Positions 44,817 through 53,546 of a stretch of 58,435 nt of DNA are shown piece after piece. Position numbers and translations under genes: made by a program. Each line of letters begins with the position of its first letter. The stretch's first letter is position 1. The stretch covers positions 1 through 58,435 of the forward strand of contig JARGGH010000020.1 in the NCBI GenBank assembly GCA_029210945.1. Direction: 5' to 3'. Below the pieces are notes generated by a model. That model worked only from the letters and a program-made list of their open reading frames with translations. It did no database searches and was not told the origin of the DNA. This DNA comes from Anaerolineales bacterium. Lineage in GTDB: Bacteria > Chloroflexota > Anaerolineae > Anaerolineales > E44-bin32.

Positions 44817-46615
44817 TGTACATCCTCGGGATCTCCTGCTACTATCACGATTCAGCCGCCGCGCTGCTCAAGGACGGCGAACTCATCGCCGCCGCAGAGG
44901 AAGAACGCTTCTCGCGCCGCAAGCACGATTATAGCTTCCCGCATCACGCCATCGACTTCTGCCTGGAACAAGCCCGGATCCATCCGCAAGATCTGGATTA
45001 CGTCGTCTTCTACGAAAAGCCTCTCCTCAAATTCGAACGCATCCTGCAGACAACGCTGCAGACCTACCCGCAGTCCTACGCCGTCTTCCGCGAATCGATG
45101 ATCACATGGTTCAACGAGAAGCTGTGGATCAAGAGCCAGATCCTCACCAGTCTTGACCTGCCCGAGGACAGGCTGCTCTTCGTCGAGCACCACCTGAGCC
45201 ACGCGGCGAGCGCGCTGTTCTGCTCGCCGTTTGCGGAAGCCGCCCTGCTCACGGTTGACGGGGTCGGCGAGTGGACCACCGCCACGATCGGCAACGGGAC
45301 GGCGCACTGGCCTGCCAGCGATCAACCCATGCAGAACGCGATCGACCTCTTCGGCGAGACGCGCTTCCCGCACTCGCTCGGGCTGCTCTATTCCGCCTTT
45401 ACAGCCTTCCTTGGCTTCCGCGTGAACAACGGCGAGTACAAGGTCATGGGCATGGCGCCCTATGGCGAGCCCAACCGGGTGGACGACGTCTACAAACTCA
45501 TCGACGTCGGCAGGGACGGCAGCTTCCGGCTGGACATGTCCTATTTTACGTTCCACCACTCGACCCGATCATCGTTCAACCAGAAATTCGTCGACCTGTT
45601 TGGCGAAGCGCGCGTACATGATGCCGACTTCTACGTGCCGCGCATGCTGCCTAATCCAGGAAAACCGCACTGGGACCCAGCCACGGCGCGCGTCAACCAG
45701 CGCTACGCCGATATCGCCGCCAGCATCCAGCGCGTGGCTGAAGAGACACTGCTCAAGATGGCCAATTACGCACACGAGCGCACAGGCTCAAAGAACCTGT
45801 GCATGGCGGGCGGCGTGGCGCTCAACTCGGTCGCCAACGGGCGCATCGCCCGTGAGACGCCTTTCGAGCAGATCTTCATCCAGCCAGCCGCCGGCGATTC
45901 CGGCGGCGCGCTCGGGGCGGCCCTGTATGCCTACCATGTCATGCTGGGTAAGCCGCGCGCCTTCACGCTCGAGCACGCCTACTACGGCAAGGGCTACCGC
46001 CCCTCAGAGATGGAATCCGCCATCGAAGCCAGCGGCTACCGGTTCTCAACCGTCGAGGATCTCGAGCAGAGGGCTATGCTGATCGTCGACGACCTGCTGG
46101 CCGGCAAAGTCGTGAGCCTCTACCAGGGGCGCTTTGAGTGGGGCCCACGCGCCCTCGGCAACCGTTCGATCCTGGCCGACCCGCGCAGCGGGTCGATGAA
46201 GGACAAGGTCAACGAGACGATCAAGTACCGCGAGCCCTTCCGTCCGTTCGCGCCGGTCGTGCTTGAGGAGCGCGCCGGCGATTTCTACTCCGGGCTGGAG
46301 GACAGCTACGACCTCTACCCGCTGCGCTACATGCTCATGGTCTATCCGACCAAGGAAGGCCAGGGCGAGAAAATCCAGGCTGTGACGCACGAAGGCGGGA
46401 CCGGGCGGCTGCAGACCGTGCGGCGTGAGTGGAACCCGCTCTATTACCGCGCCGTGGAGCTCTTCGGCGAAGCCACCGCCGTGCCGGTGCTGCTCAACAC
46501 CAGCTACAACCTGCGCGGCGAGCCGATCGTCAACACGCCCGAAAACGCACTCAACACCTTCCGCAAGAGCGAGCTGGAGACGCTCTACATGGAACAGTTC
46601 GTGGTTCGAAAGTGA
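44816..46615 (+). CDS. Carbamoyltransferase (NodU/CmcH/TobZ family)
   Basis: Transfers a carbamoyl group from carbamoyl phosphate to a hydroxyl of a sugar or other metabolite through an adenylated intermediate. The 599 residues show the Kae1-like domain (SCYYHDSAAALLKDGELIAAAEEERF, VEHHLSHAASA, LLTVDGVGEW, GGVALNSVANGRI) and the C-terminal YrdC-like/carbamoyltransferase domain (GPRALGNRSILADPRS, EPFRPFAPVV and LLNTSYNLRGEPIV). GGAGG is eight bases before the ATG. DUF5989 follows. Confidence 0.92.
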   Translation: MYILGISCYYHDSAAALLKDGELIAAAEEERFSRRKHDYSFPHHAIDFCLEQARIHPQDLDYVVFYEKPLLKFERILQTTLQTYPQSYAVFRESMITWFNEKLWIKSQILTSLDLPEDRLLFVEHHLSHAASALFCSPFAEAALLTVDGVGEWTTATIGNGTAHWPASDQPMQNAIDLFGETRFPHSLGLLYSAFTAFLGFRVNNGEYKVMGMAPYGEPNRVDDVYKLIDVGRDGSFRLDMSYFTFHHSTRSSFNQKFVDLFGEARVHDADFYVPRMLPNPGKPHWDPATARVNQRYADIAASIQRVAEETLLKMANYAHERTGSKNLCMAGGVALNSVANGRIARETPFEQIFIQPAAGDSGGALGAALYAYHVMLGKPRAFTLEHAYYGKGYRPSEMESAIEASGYRFSTVEDLEQRAMLIVDDLLAGKVVSLYQGRFEWGPRALGNRSILADPRSGSMKDKVNETIKYREPFRPFAPVVLEERAGDFYSGLEDSYDLYPLRYMLMVYPTKEGQGEKIQAVTHEGGTGRLQTVRREWNPLYYRAVELFGEATAVPVLLNTSYNLRGEPIVNTPENALNTFRKSELETLYMEQFVVRK

Positions 46616-46624
46616 GGTCCCGCT

Positions 46625-46807
46625 ATGCGTAATTTCCTGCGTGGAATGTGGATGAACCTGGGGGTCGTGCGCGAGCTGCTGGGGTTCCTCTGGGAACGCA
46701 AACTGTGGTGGTTGATCCCGATGGTGGCGCTGCTAATGGTCTTCGGACTGCTGCTGATCTTCGCATCGAGTTCAGGTGTTGGACCGCTGATTTACACGCT
46801 GTTCTAG
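46625..46807 (+). CDS. DUF5989 small membrane protein
   Basis: A 60-residue protein with a conserved N-terminal FLRGMWMNLGVVRELLGFLWERKLWW region and one membrane helix (LIPMVALLMVFGLLLIFA), typical of DUF5989 proteins that are found next to carbamoyltransferases. GAGG lies nine bases before the ATG. Function unknown; the context suggests anchoring the enzyme to the membrane. Confidence 0.8.
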   Translation: MRNFLRGMWMNLGVVRELLGFLWERKLWWLIPMVALLMVFGLLLIFASSSGVGPLIYTLF

Positions 46808-46917
46808 TCAAACTGCATCCTGGGCCGCTCGCACCGCCCCCGGTTGATTCGCCGCAAAATCTGTACTACACTCATGCAACCTGTGCGATTCTTCACAAGA
46901 ACGACCGGAGGTGCAGC

Positions 46918-47661
46918 ATGTCCAGCCAGCGTCTACGCGTACTTGCCATCTTCTGCCTCCTCATCCTTTTGAACCTATCAGCATCCTGCAGCGTACAATC
47001 CCAGGACACAGCTCCCGGGGACAGCGGCGCGCCCACCGGGGATGAGGGAGCCGTCGATCAAGGTGACCCCGCCGGCGGTGTCGGGCCGGGGTCTGAGGAC
47101 CAGGGCGACGTGACCGGACCGGTTGCGCTGGCTTGCCCGGGAGAGACTACATTTTTCCGCCTGCAGCTGAACCACACCTTTACTTTCAGTCCCGGCGGGG
47201 AGAAAGAACTCATGCAGGTTAGCGGCAATACCCTGGGAAGCTCATGGTGCCTGGTCGCCGTCAAGGGTGCAAAAGTTGATGCCGAGCCTTGCCTTGTCGA
47301 TTATGAATATCACGGCTGGATCCAAACCGATGCTGGAAAATGCGATATCACCGGCACCAGCACTGCTATGGTCGAGGTAGAAGGGGATTGTGCCCTTTCG
47401 GATCCCGATGCAAGTGGAGACGAGGGGGTTGCAGAGGTCATGCTGGCCATCACGGAAGGGCCGGACCCGGACGCGGATTTAAGCGGTGCGATGAACTGCC
47501 CAGGAGTGTCCCAACCATATATGGGTTTCTATCCACCTACCTTTTCGGTCATGAGCTTCTTGATCGATGACCAGGGTTCCACGGATGTAGACATCGACGA
47601 GAGCGATATCAGCGGCCAATTCTCATATCACAAGAGCTGGACTTTGACGCCTTCAAGGTAG
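46918..47661 (+). CDS. Lipoprotein of unknown function
   Basis: 247 residues with signal peptide, lipobox LSASC (Cys24), an acidic Gly/Asp-rich linker (DQGDPAGGVGPGSEDQGD) and a globular domain with six cysteines that could form disulfides. I do not recognise the family. The start is the ATG with GGAGG upstream; the open frame further back is spurious. A terminator follows. Confidence 0.72.
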   Translation: MSSQRLRVLAIFCLLILLNLSASCSVQSQDTAPGDSGAPTGDEGAVDQGDPAGGVGPGSEDQGDVTGPVALACPGETTFFRLQLNHTFTFSPGGEKELMQVSGNTLGSSWCLVAVKGAKVDAEPCLVDYEYHGWIQTDAGKCDITGTSTAMVEVEGDCALSDPDASGDEGVAEVMLAITEGPDPDADLSGAMNCPGVSQPYMGFYPPTFSVMSFLIDDQGSTDVDIDESDISGQFSYHKSWTLTPSR

Positions 47662-47686
47662 CCGGCTGCAAACTTCCGTCTCCAAT

Positions 47687-47712
47687 GCCCGCGCGAAGAT
47701 CCGCGGGCTTTT
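47687..47712 (+). terminator. Intrinsic terminator downstream of the lipoprotein gene
   Basis: GCCCGCG pairs with CGCGGGC around an eight-base loop, followed by TTTT. Confidence 0.8.
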
Positions 47713-47811
47713 CCCGTTCAACCCACACAGATCGAACCCATGATTCATGTTACACTCCGTTCCGTTATCGTGTTCATGCATCAGATAGGACAACGATAGA
47801 GGATCCTGACT

Positions 47812-49305
47812 ATGGCAATTGAAGAATATACCCAGAAGGACGCCATCGGTTTAGCGGCAATGGTGCGTTCAGGCCATGTCTCACCGCTCGAACTCATGGA
47901 AGAAGCCATCCAGCGCATCGAAGCGGTCAACCCACAGGTCAACGCCGTGATCCATAAAATGTACGACAGGGCGCGCGAGAAAGCGATGGGAGATCTGCCG
48001 GAGGGTCCGTTCAGAGGGGTCCCCTTCCTCGTGAAAGATATGAGGGCGCCGTTTGCCGGAGAACCGATGTGGATGGGTTCTCGCTTCCTGAAAGGCTATG
48101 TCCCCGATTACGATTACGAAATTATCCGCAGGTTTAAACAAGCCGGATTGATCACGCTCGGCAAGACGAACGTCCCCGAATTCGGCTTGACCTTTTTTAC
48201 TGAGCCCGAACTCTTCGGGACCACCAACAATCCATGGGATCTCAAACGCACGGCCGGCGGATCGAGCGGCGGCGCAGCAGCGGCGGTTGCCAGCCGCATG
48301 CTGCCTGCAGCCCACGGCAGCGACGGCGGCGGTTCGGTGCGTGTGCCCGCCGCCTGCTGTGGCGCGGTTGGTTTGCTGCCCAGCCTTGGCCGCACCCCGG
48401 TGGGACCCAAGCGAACGGACCTGTGGCAGGGACTGATCCGCGAGAGCATCATCACCCGTTCAGTCCGCGATACGGCTGCATTGCTCGATGTCGTGCAGGG
48501 GCCCGATCCAGGCGCACGTTATTATCCACCGCCGCCGAATCGCCCTTATCTTGAAGAAGCCGGGCGCGATCCAGGCCGCCTCAGGATTGCGTTTACAACA
48601 ACACCCTTCATGGGAAAGAAGGTCGATTCGGAAGCAGAGCGCGGGCTCAAGCAGACCGTCCAACTCCTGGAAGACCTTGGGCACGATCTGGTTGAAGCCG
48701 CTCCGACAATCGACAGGCTCTCGATCTCCAGAGCATATTTCACGATCGTCATCGCCGAGCTGCAGGCTGAAATCGAGCACTTTGAAGAAAAGCTCGATAA
48801 GCAGGCCAGCTCGGAGGAGTTCGAATTGGCCACCTGGGTTGGCGCGCTGCTCGGCTCTCGCTTGAGCGCTCAAGACTTTCTCCACGCGCAACGCACACTG
48901 GAAATGATGTCCAGAAACGTCGGTCATTTTTTCGAGAACTATGACCTGCTGCTCACACCTACCATCGCCGAACCGCCGGTGAAATCTGGCTCACTTCAAC
49001 TGAAAGGTTTGCAGGCGCGGATGCTCTCGATTCTTGCGCGGTTGAACGCCGGCCGGTTGATCGAACTCTTCGGCGGCATCGAGTCGGCGGTGGAGGATAT
49101 GTTCGATTTCACACCATATACCCATATCTTCAACATCAGCGGGCAGCCGGCCATTTCCCTCCCCCTCTATTGGACCAAGGATGAGCTTCCACTCGGTATG
49201 CAGTTTGCGGCAAAATACGCCCGGGAGGGGATGCTCATCAGACTCGCCGGCCAACTGGAACGCGCCAGTCCCTGGGCGGACCGGCTGCCGCCGGTGCACG
49301 CGTGA
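47812..49305 (+). CDS. Amidase-signature hydrolase (NylA-like)
   Basis: Ser-cisSer-Lys amide hydrolase. The 497 residues include the Lys in PFLVKDM, the signature GGSSGGAAAAVAS and the nucleophile region GSDGGGSVRVPAACCGAVGL; the GSDGGG-IR-PAACCG form is reminiscent of 6-aminohexanoate cyclic-dimer hydrolase NylA, so small cyclic or aliphatic amides are likely substrates. It is not a GatA, which would lie with gatB/gatC and have GSDTGGSIRQP. No obvious promoter. A small membrane protein follows after ten bases. Confidence 0.88.
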   Translation: MAIEEYTQKDAIGLAAMVRSGHVSPLELMEEAIQRIEAVNPQVNAVIHKMYDRAREKAMGDLPEGPFRGVPFLVKDMRAPFAGEPMWMGSRFLKGYVPDYDYEIIRRFKQAGLITLGKTNVPEFGLTFFTEPELFGTTNNPWDLKRTAGGSSGGAAAAVASRMLPAAHGSDGGGSVRVPAACCGAVGLLPSLGRTPVGPKRTDLWQGLIRESIITRSVRDTAALLDVVQGPDPGARYYPPPPNRPYLEEAGRDPGRLRIAFTTTPFMGKKVDSEAERGLKQTVQLLEDLGHDLVEAAPTIDRLSISRAYFTIVIAELQAEIEHFEEKLDKQASSEEFELATWVGALLGSRLSAQDFLHAQRTLEMMSRNVGHFFENYDLLLTPTIAEPPVKSGSLQLKGLQARMLSILARLNAGRLIELFGGIESAVEDMFDFTPYTHIFNISGQPAISLPLYWTKDELPLGMQFAAKYAREGMLIRLAGQLERASPWADRLPPVHA

Positions 49306-49315
49306 AGGTGCGCCC

Positions 49316-49678
49316 ATGAACCAGGTAGATTTCCCGCAATGGCTTATCATCGTCATCTCAGCCCTGGGCGTGGGTCTGCTGCTCTCGCTCGCCCTACTCG
49401 GAGTCGTTGTCTGGCGCGTGCGCAAGATCCGCCTGCCGGAAGACGCCGACTGGATTACAACCATGCGCATGACCCCGCTCGTCGTCGTGCTGCTGCTCGA
49501 CCTGCTCGACTTCAGCCTGGACATCTTCTCCGTCCCGATCACCTGGCCGCTGCTCGGTTACCTGGGCTTGAAACCGATCCGTAACGTCGCCGTGCTGGAA
49601 GGGCTGATACCGGGCACCCAGTTGATCCCCACCCTCACGCTGACCTGGCTGCTCGCCAGGTTGATTCCTCAGGCTTAA
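49316..49678 (+). CDS. Small two- to three-span membrane protein
   Basis: 120 residues with N-terminal membrane helix (about 9-33, WLIIVISALGVGLLLSLALLGVVVW), a charged loop and a hydrophobic C-terminal half (VVVLLLDLLDFSLDI, PTLTLTWLLARL). Not recognised; in layout it resembles TerC-like or DUF4349-type proteins only loosely. Start ATG with AAGG upstream; the open frame further back overlaps the amidase gene. Confidence 0.65.
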   Translation: MNQVDFPQWLIIVISALGVGLLLSLALLGVVVWRVRKIRLPEDADWITTMRMTPLVVVLLLDLLDFSLDIFSVPITWPLLGYLGLKPIRNVAVLEGLIPGTQLIPTLTLTWLLARLIPQA

Positions 49679-49852
49679 AGACGCTATACAAAGCTCAACA
49701 CGTGTGGAAGGAGTGCCTGTTGTTCGGTTCCCTGGATCTGGCGCGGATCGCTGAGATTCGATACACTGGAACAAGTCCGGGCGGTGCACCACCACAGCCG
49801 CAGCCGGACGATGAACTGAACACCTGATTCAATTCACAAAGGAGTGAACCAC

Positions 49853-50497
49853 ATGGATTTCGGTCTCGCATTTTCGTACGTTTTCCAGGACGAGGAATGG
49901 GTCAAGAAAATCGTCATCACCGCCATCATTTCGATCATCCCGATCATCGGTCAGATTGCCCTTCTGGGCTGGAGTCTGGAGATCGCACGACGAGTGATTC
50001 GCGGCGACGCGACCCCGCTTCCTGATTGGAGTGATTTCGGGGGACTGCTCACGCTCGGTTTGAAGGCGTTCGTGATCAGCTTCGTCTTCGCGCTGCCGAT
50101 CGTCTTCCTCAGCATCCCCTCCGCGTTCATCGATTCGGCGAACTCGGACGCTGCTTCAGCAGTGTTGACATTCCTGATCTTCTGCATCAGCTGTTTCGCG
50201 CTGCTCTACGGCATTGCGTTGGCCTTCTTCCTGCCGGCTGCCTACGGCGAGCTCGCCGCCACCGATAATCTCGGCGCGAGCTTCAACATCGTCAAGATCT
50301 TCGGGCATATCCGCGCCGCGCCGAGCGCTTACTTGCTCACCTTCCTGGGGATCATCGCCGCCGGCTTTCTGGCTTCGCTCGGCATTATCCTCTGCTTCGT
50401 CGGTGTGATCTTCACCGCAGCATACTCGTACGCCGTCCAGGGCCACCTGTTCGGCCAGGCGTACAGAGAGGCCACCTCCGGGGAAGCCGCCGCTTAG
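49853..50497 (+). CDS. DUF4013 membrane protein
   Basis: 214 residues with four to five membrane segments (ISIIPIIGQIALLGWSLEIARR, KAFVISFVFALPIVFLS, LTFLIFCISCFALLYGIALAFFLPAAYG and a C-terminal double segment), the layout and GQIALLGW motif of DUF4013. Role unknown. The start is the ATG with AAAGGAG eight bases upstream; a GTG three codons earlier lies in the ribosome site. Followed by a strong terminator. Confidence 0.8.
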   Translation: MDFGLAFSYVFQDEEWVKKIVITAIISIIPIIGQIALLGWSLEIARRVIRGDATPLPDWSDFGGLLTLGLKAFVISFVFALPIVFLSIPSAFIDSANSDAASAVLTFLIFCISCFALLYGIALAFFLPAAYGELAATDNLGASFNIVKIFGHIRAAPSAYLLTFLGIIAAGFLASLGIILCFVGVIFTAAYSYAVQGHLFGQAYREATSGEAAA

Positions 50498-50520
50498 CGC
50501 CCTGACAAAATCTGGAATCC

Positions 50521-50556
50521 GAACGGCGTGGAGGGCCTCCACGCCGTTCTCTTTTT
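50521..50556 (+). terminator. Intrinsic terminator downstream of the DUF4013 gene
   Basis: GAACGGCGTGGA pairs with TCCACGCCGTTC over 12 bases with a five-base loop, followed by TCTTTTT. Confidence 0.9.
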
Positions 50557-50625
50557 AAGTTCCTCTCATCGGGATGATTGTGAATTGGTATGATTCATAG
50601 AGATAAGCTGAAAGGCAGGGATGTG

Positions 50626-51555
50626 ATGATTGAGGTCGCCATGATGATTGAGGGCCAGGACGGCCTGACCTGGGAGCGCTGGATGCAGATCGCCCGGATG
50701 GTTGAAGATCTGGGGTTCGTTGGGCTCTACCGGTCCGACCACTTCACCAACACCCGGCCGCCGCACAAAGATTCGCTGGAGCTGTGGGTCTCGCTCACCT
50801 GGCTGGCGGGCCATACAAAACGCATCGAGTTCGGACCGCTCGTCACGCCGGCCTCGTTCCGCCATCCGGTCTTCACGGCGCGCACCGGCAAAGACGTCGA
50901 CGACCTATCCAGCGGAAGGCTCACGCTGGGCATCGGCGCCGGCTGGCAGGAACACGAGCACGAGGTCTTTGGTTTCGACCTGCTGCCGGTCAGAGAACGC
51001 TTCGATCGTTTTGAGGAGAACGTGAAGGTCATCACACAGCTGCTGCAGGCCGAAGAGCCGGTCGATTTTGATGGCAACTATTACACGCTCAAGGGCGCCG
51101 AGCTGCTCCCGCGGCCGTCCCGGCCAGGCGGACCGCCGGTGCTGATCGGCGGGAACGGCCCCAACCGCACGCTGCCGTTGACCGCCCAATATGCGGATGA
51201 GTGGAACGGCGTCTTCATCGGCCCGGAGGAATACGGAGATCTAAACGCGCGGCTGGATGAACTCATCGATGAACACGGGAGAGAAAGGGACGATGTGCGC
51301 CGCTCGATCATGACCGGCCTGGTGTACGGCAATGTGCGCGCTGATCTCGAGCGCAGGGCAAGCCTTTATAGCGCAGGTCCACAGGAACTAAGGGAGCGTG
51401 GGCTCGTCGTCGGCGGACCACAAGAGGTCGTCGATCGCCTCGGCGCGTACGCTGACGCCGGCGCGCAGCGCATCATGCTGCAGTGGCTCGATACGGAGGA
51501 TCTTTCAGGGATCGAGCATTTCGCATCAAACGTGCTGCCGCAGGTCCACAAATAA
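50626..51555 (+). CDS. LLM-class (F420- or FMN-dependent) oxidoreductase
   Basis: A luciferase-like monooxygenase superfamily enzyme with a TIM barrel. The 309 residues include RSDHFTNT, FGPLVTPASFRHPVFTA, SGRLTLGIGAGWQEHEHEVFGF and PPVLIGGNGPNRTLPLTAQYADEWN, the standard landmarks; the VFGF box is shared with F420-dependent members. The substrate is unknown. Starts at ATG with AGGG six bases upstream; a frame to 50590 would begin inside a TATGAT -10-like box. Confidence 0.88.
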   Translation: MIEVAMMIEGQDGLTWERWMQIARMVEDLGFVGLYRSDHFTNTRPPHKDSLELWVSLTWLAGHTKRIEFGPLVTPASFRHPVFTARTGKDVDDLSSGRLTLGIGAGWQEHEHEVFGFDLLPVRERFDRFEENVKVITQLLQAEEPVDFDGNYYTLKGAELLPRPSRPGGPPVLIGGNGPNRTLPLTAQYADEWNGVFIGPEEYGDLNARLDELIDEHGRERDDVRRSIMTGLVYGNVRADLERRASLYSAGPQELRERGLVVGGPQEVVDRLGAYADAGAQRIMLQWLDTEDLSGIEHFASNVLPQVHK

Positions 51556-51567
51556 TTATTTAAACAT

Positions 51568-51596
51568 CGTAGGGGTCGGGTTGCCCGACCCCTACG
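51568..51596. repeat. Perfect 13-base-pair palindromic hairpin
   Basis: CGTAGGGGTCGGG-TTG-CCCGACCCCTACG, perfect over 13 base pairs with a three-base loop, directly downstream of the oxidoreductase. No T run. It has the form of intergenic palindromes that are dispersed in many bacterial genomes. Confidence 0.6.
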
Positions 51597-51627
51597 AGTG
51601 GATACAGCGCAAATCGCGGCGCGGTTT

Positions 51628-51852
51628 CTAGTCCGCGATAGATGCAGGCTCGTCGACAGGCGCTTCGGGAACGATCAGCGCCATCACAATGTATGCTGGC
51701 AGCACACCGGGCGCGCCGACAAACAGCCCGCCGACGAACAGCAAGCGCACAATGGACGGGTCGATTTCGAAATACTCCGCCAGACCAGCACACACCCCGG
51801 CGATCATGCGATCGCGGCGTGGGCGATAGAGGCGTTTAATATTCTCAGTTAT
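51628..51852 (-). CDS. PspC-domain protein, apparent AUA start
   Basis: 74 residues with the complete PspC signature: RLYRPRRDRMIAGVCAGLAEYFEIDPSIVRLLFV, a hydrophobic C-terminal half and LPAYIVMALIVP. Phage-shock-protein C family members are membrane stress sensors. No ATG, GTG or TTG precedes the conserved N-terminus in frame before a TGA; the codon nine bases after AAGGAG is ATA (51850-51852). Either translation starts at AUA (or a nearby AUU) or the original start is mutated; the first ATG, at residue 16, would cut the domain. The upstream gene is probably in the same transcript. Confidence 0.7.
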   Translation of the reverse strand: MTENIKRLYRPRRDRMIAGVCAGLAEYFEIDPSIVRLLFVGGLFVGAPGVLPAYIVMALIVPEAPVDEPASIAD

Positions 51853-51936
51853 GGTTTGTCTCTCCTTGATTCAATACCGATCTTCAACCACCTATACGTT
51901 CGAATCTGTCACCAGGTTGCTCGCTGCGCTTCCAAT

Positions 51937-52158
51937 CTAGAAGAAACCGCGGAAAACCAGCAGCAAACCGAACAGAAACACTGGCACACCGACGACTGCG
52001 CCAATCACGGTGATCGAGACCACCACTCCAACGATCATCATGACCAATCCGAGCACCACCGCAATAAGTCGACCGGTGAGCTCGAGGATCCAGGTGACCA
52101 ACCGCCACAGCGCCACGAAAGGCCAGAGGATCCACGGGGTTCTTTTATGTTCTTCCAT
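51937..52158 (-). CDS. Small membrane protein upstream of the PspC gene
   Basis: 73 residues, two membrane segments (RLVTWILELTGRLIAVVLGLVMMIVG and VIGAVVGVPVFLFGLLLVF), basic N-terminus. AAAGGAG is five bases before the ATG. Probably cotranscribed with the PspC gene 84 bases downstream; together they may form a minimal envelope-stress pair. Family unknown. Confidence 0.72.
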   Translation of the reverse strand: MEEHKRTPWILWPFVALWRLVTWILELTGRLIAVVLGLVMMIVGVVVSITVIGAVVGVPVFLFGLLLVFRGFF

Positions 52159-52302
52159 CGTTGCTCCTTTGATACTTGCCAGTAATTATCTATACGCAGA
52201 TCGAGCGTTCAGGTTCCGTTCAATTGGATCGTAACAGAACCGGGCGCAACCCCATTACCGCCGGCTGACAACCGGCTGACGGACTCCGAAACAATTGCTT
52301 CT

Positions 52303-52400
52303 TCCCGGGGAGTCCGAAGGCTTGCCTTCGGTGCACAGGTTGCCTGAGTGCCTGAGTGCCTGGGTACTCGGGTGCCAGAACGCCTAAATGCCCAACCCAT
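52303..52400. repeat. Dispersed palindromic repeat (CCGAAGGC hairpin plus GCCTGAGTGCCTG words)
   Basis: Contains CCGAAGGC-TT-GCCTTCGG (52314-52331), then GTGCACAGG, then a run of GCCTGAGTGCCTGAGTGCCTG words. The unit returns three more times in the next 2 kb. Non-coding. Confidence 0.65.
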
Positions 52401-52440
52401 CCAATCCCCATCTACCCGATTCCATTTTCATACCACGCTG

Positions 52441-52547
52441 TAGCCACGGGCTTCAGCCCGTGCATTAGTGAAACAATAGCCTAGATGTTCCAACGGTTGG
52501 ACCGTATCAAAGATAAATCTTCGCGCAGGCTAAAGCCTGCGGCTACA
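52441..52547. repeat. Two short GC-rich palindromes (CACGGGCT and GCAGGC type)
   Basis: CACGGGCT-TC-AGCCCGTG (52445-52462) preceded by TAGC and GCAGGC-TAAA-GCCTGC (52525-52540) followed by GGCTAC. These are well-known forms of intergenic palindromes found in many bacterial genomes. Confidence 0.6.
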
Positions 52548-52624
52548 TACAACATCTTCCCGGATGCTTCGCCTCCTCCCATTCCCAAATCCCTGATCTT
52601 GAACCTCAAGATTTCCTTGCTGCC

Positions 52625-52900
52625 TCCTTTGGAGTCCGAAGGCAAGCCTTCGGTGCCGGCGTCAGCAGGCAAGCGACAAAACTCACTTGCCTGCGCAGGT
52701 CCCCTTCGACCGCAAAATCCCGGCTCTGCTCCGCAGCCGTCAGCAAGCTGACGGACTCCGCGTTGGCTTTTTCCCCCGGGTCCGTCATTCGGAGTCCGAA
52801 GGCTTACCTTCGGTGCACAGGGTGCCTGGGTGACTGAGTGCCCGGGTGCCCTAATTAACTAATCACTAATCCCCGATCGCCAACCTCTAGATTTCCCCCC
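52625..52900. repeat. Composite intergenic repeat, copy 1
   Basis: Holds CCGAAGGC-AA-GCCTTCGG (52636-52653), an 87-base unit (52668-52754) that ends with the perfect palindrome CCGTCAGC-AA-GCTGACGG, CCGAAGGC-TTA-CCTTCGG (52796-52813) and the 30-base GGTGCCTGGGTGACTGAG... stretch (52821-52850). The 87-base unit recurs at 54091 with five differences by my count. Nothing codes here. Confidence 0.75.
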
Positions 52901-52947
52901 TCCGCGCATTCCATATAGACTATCCCCCTATACCGTCAGGAGGACCC

Positions 52948-53514
52948 ATGAGCCGCTTCGACCACTTCGACTTTCTGGCACCGCTCTATGACCGTGTCAT
53001 CCGCATCCCCGAGGACGACCGCCTGGGTGAGCTGCTCGGGCTGCCAATCGAGGGGCGCCTGCTTGACGCCGGCGGCGGCACCGGCCGCATCGCCGAAGGG
53101 TTGAAGGATCGCGTCGCCCATCTGACGATCGCCGACGCCTCGCTGCCAATGCTGCGCAAGGCGCACGAAAAAGCCTGCTGCGACGTCGCCGGCGCGCACA
53201 CTGAACGGTTGCCCTTCGCAGAGGACAGCTTCGATCGGGTCATCGTCATCGACGCCTACCACCATCTCGGCGATCAGCCAGAGAGCCTGCGTGAGTTTGT
53301 GCGCGTCCTGAATCCCGGAGGCTGGTTGGTCATCGAAGAGCCGGATATTGATCATTTCGGTGTGAAACTGGTCGCGCTGGCGGAAAAAGTGGCGTTCATG
53401 CGCAGCCACTTCGAGCGCGCCGAACAAATCGCCCGGCGGCTTGAAGCGATGGATGTTTCAGTTGAGATCGCCCGGGAAGGGCACAATTACTGGGTCGTCG
53501 CGACAAAAGTCTGA
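52948..53514 (+). CDS. Class I SAM-dependent methyltransferase
   Basis: 188 residues with the Rossmann methyltransferase core: motif I LLDAGGGTGRIAEGL at about 38-52, acidic loop IADASLPML, PFAEDSFDRVIVIDAYHHL (motif IV region) and NPGGWLVIEEPD. It resembles UbiE/type 11 methyltransferases of small molecules; the substrate is unknown. Start ATG with CAGGAGGA upstream. It stands alone between repeat-rich regions. Confidence 0.85.
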   Translation: MSRFDHFDFLAPLYDRVIRIPEDDRLGELLGLPIEGRLLDAGGGTGRIAEGLKDRVAHLTIADASLPMLRKAHEKACCDVAGAHTERLPFAEDSFDRVIVIDAYHHLGDQPESLREFVRVLNPGGWLVIEEPDIDHFGVKLVALAEKVAFMRSHFERAEQIARRLEAMDVSVEIAREGHNYWVVATKV

Positions 53515-53518
53515 CCAC

Positions 53519-53546
53519 GTCCCCGGAGCTCAGGAGGGCCGGGGAC
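53519..53546 (+). terminator. Stem-loop downstream of the methyltransferase gene
   Basis: GTCCCCGG pairs with CCGGGGAC around a 12-base loop; the T run is interrupted (TTATCTT), so termination may be weak. Confidence 0.4.

Noticed and set aside
48524..48534. DnaA box (TTATCCACC) in the amidase gene
   Set aside because: A single near match inside a coding sequence, with no cluster; expected by chance.
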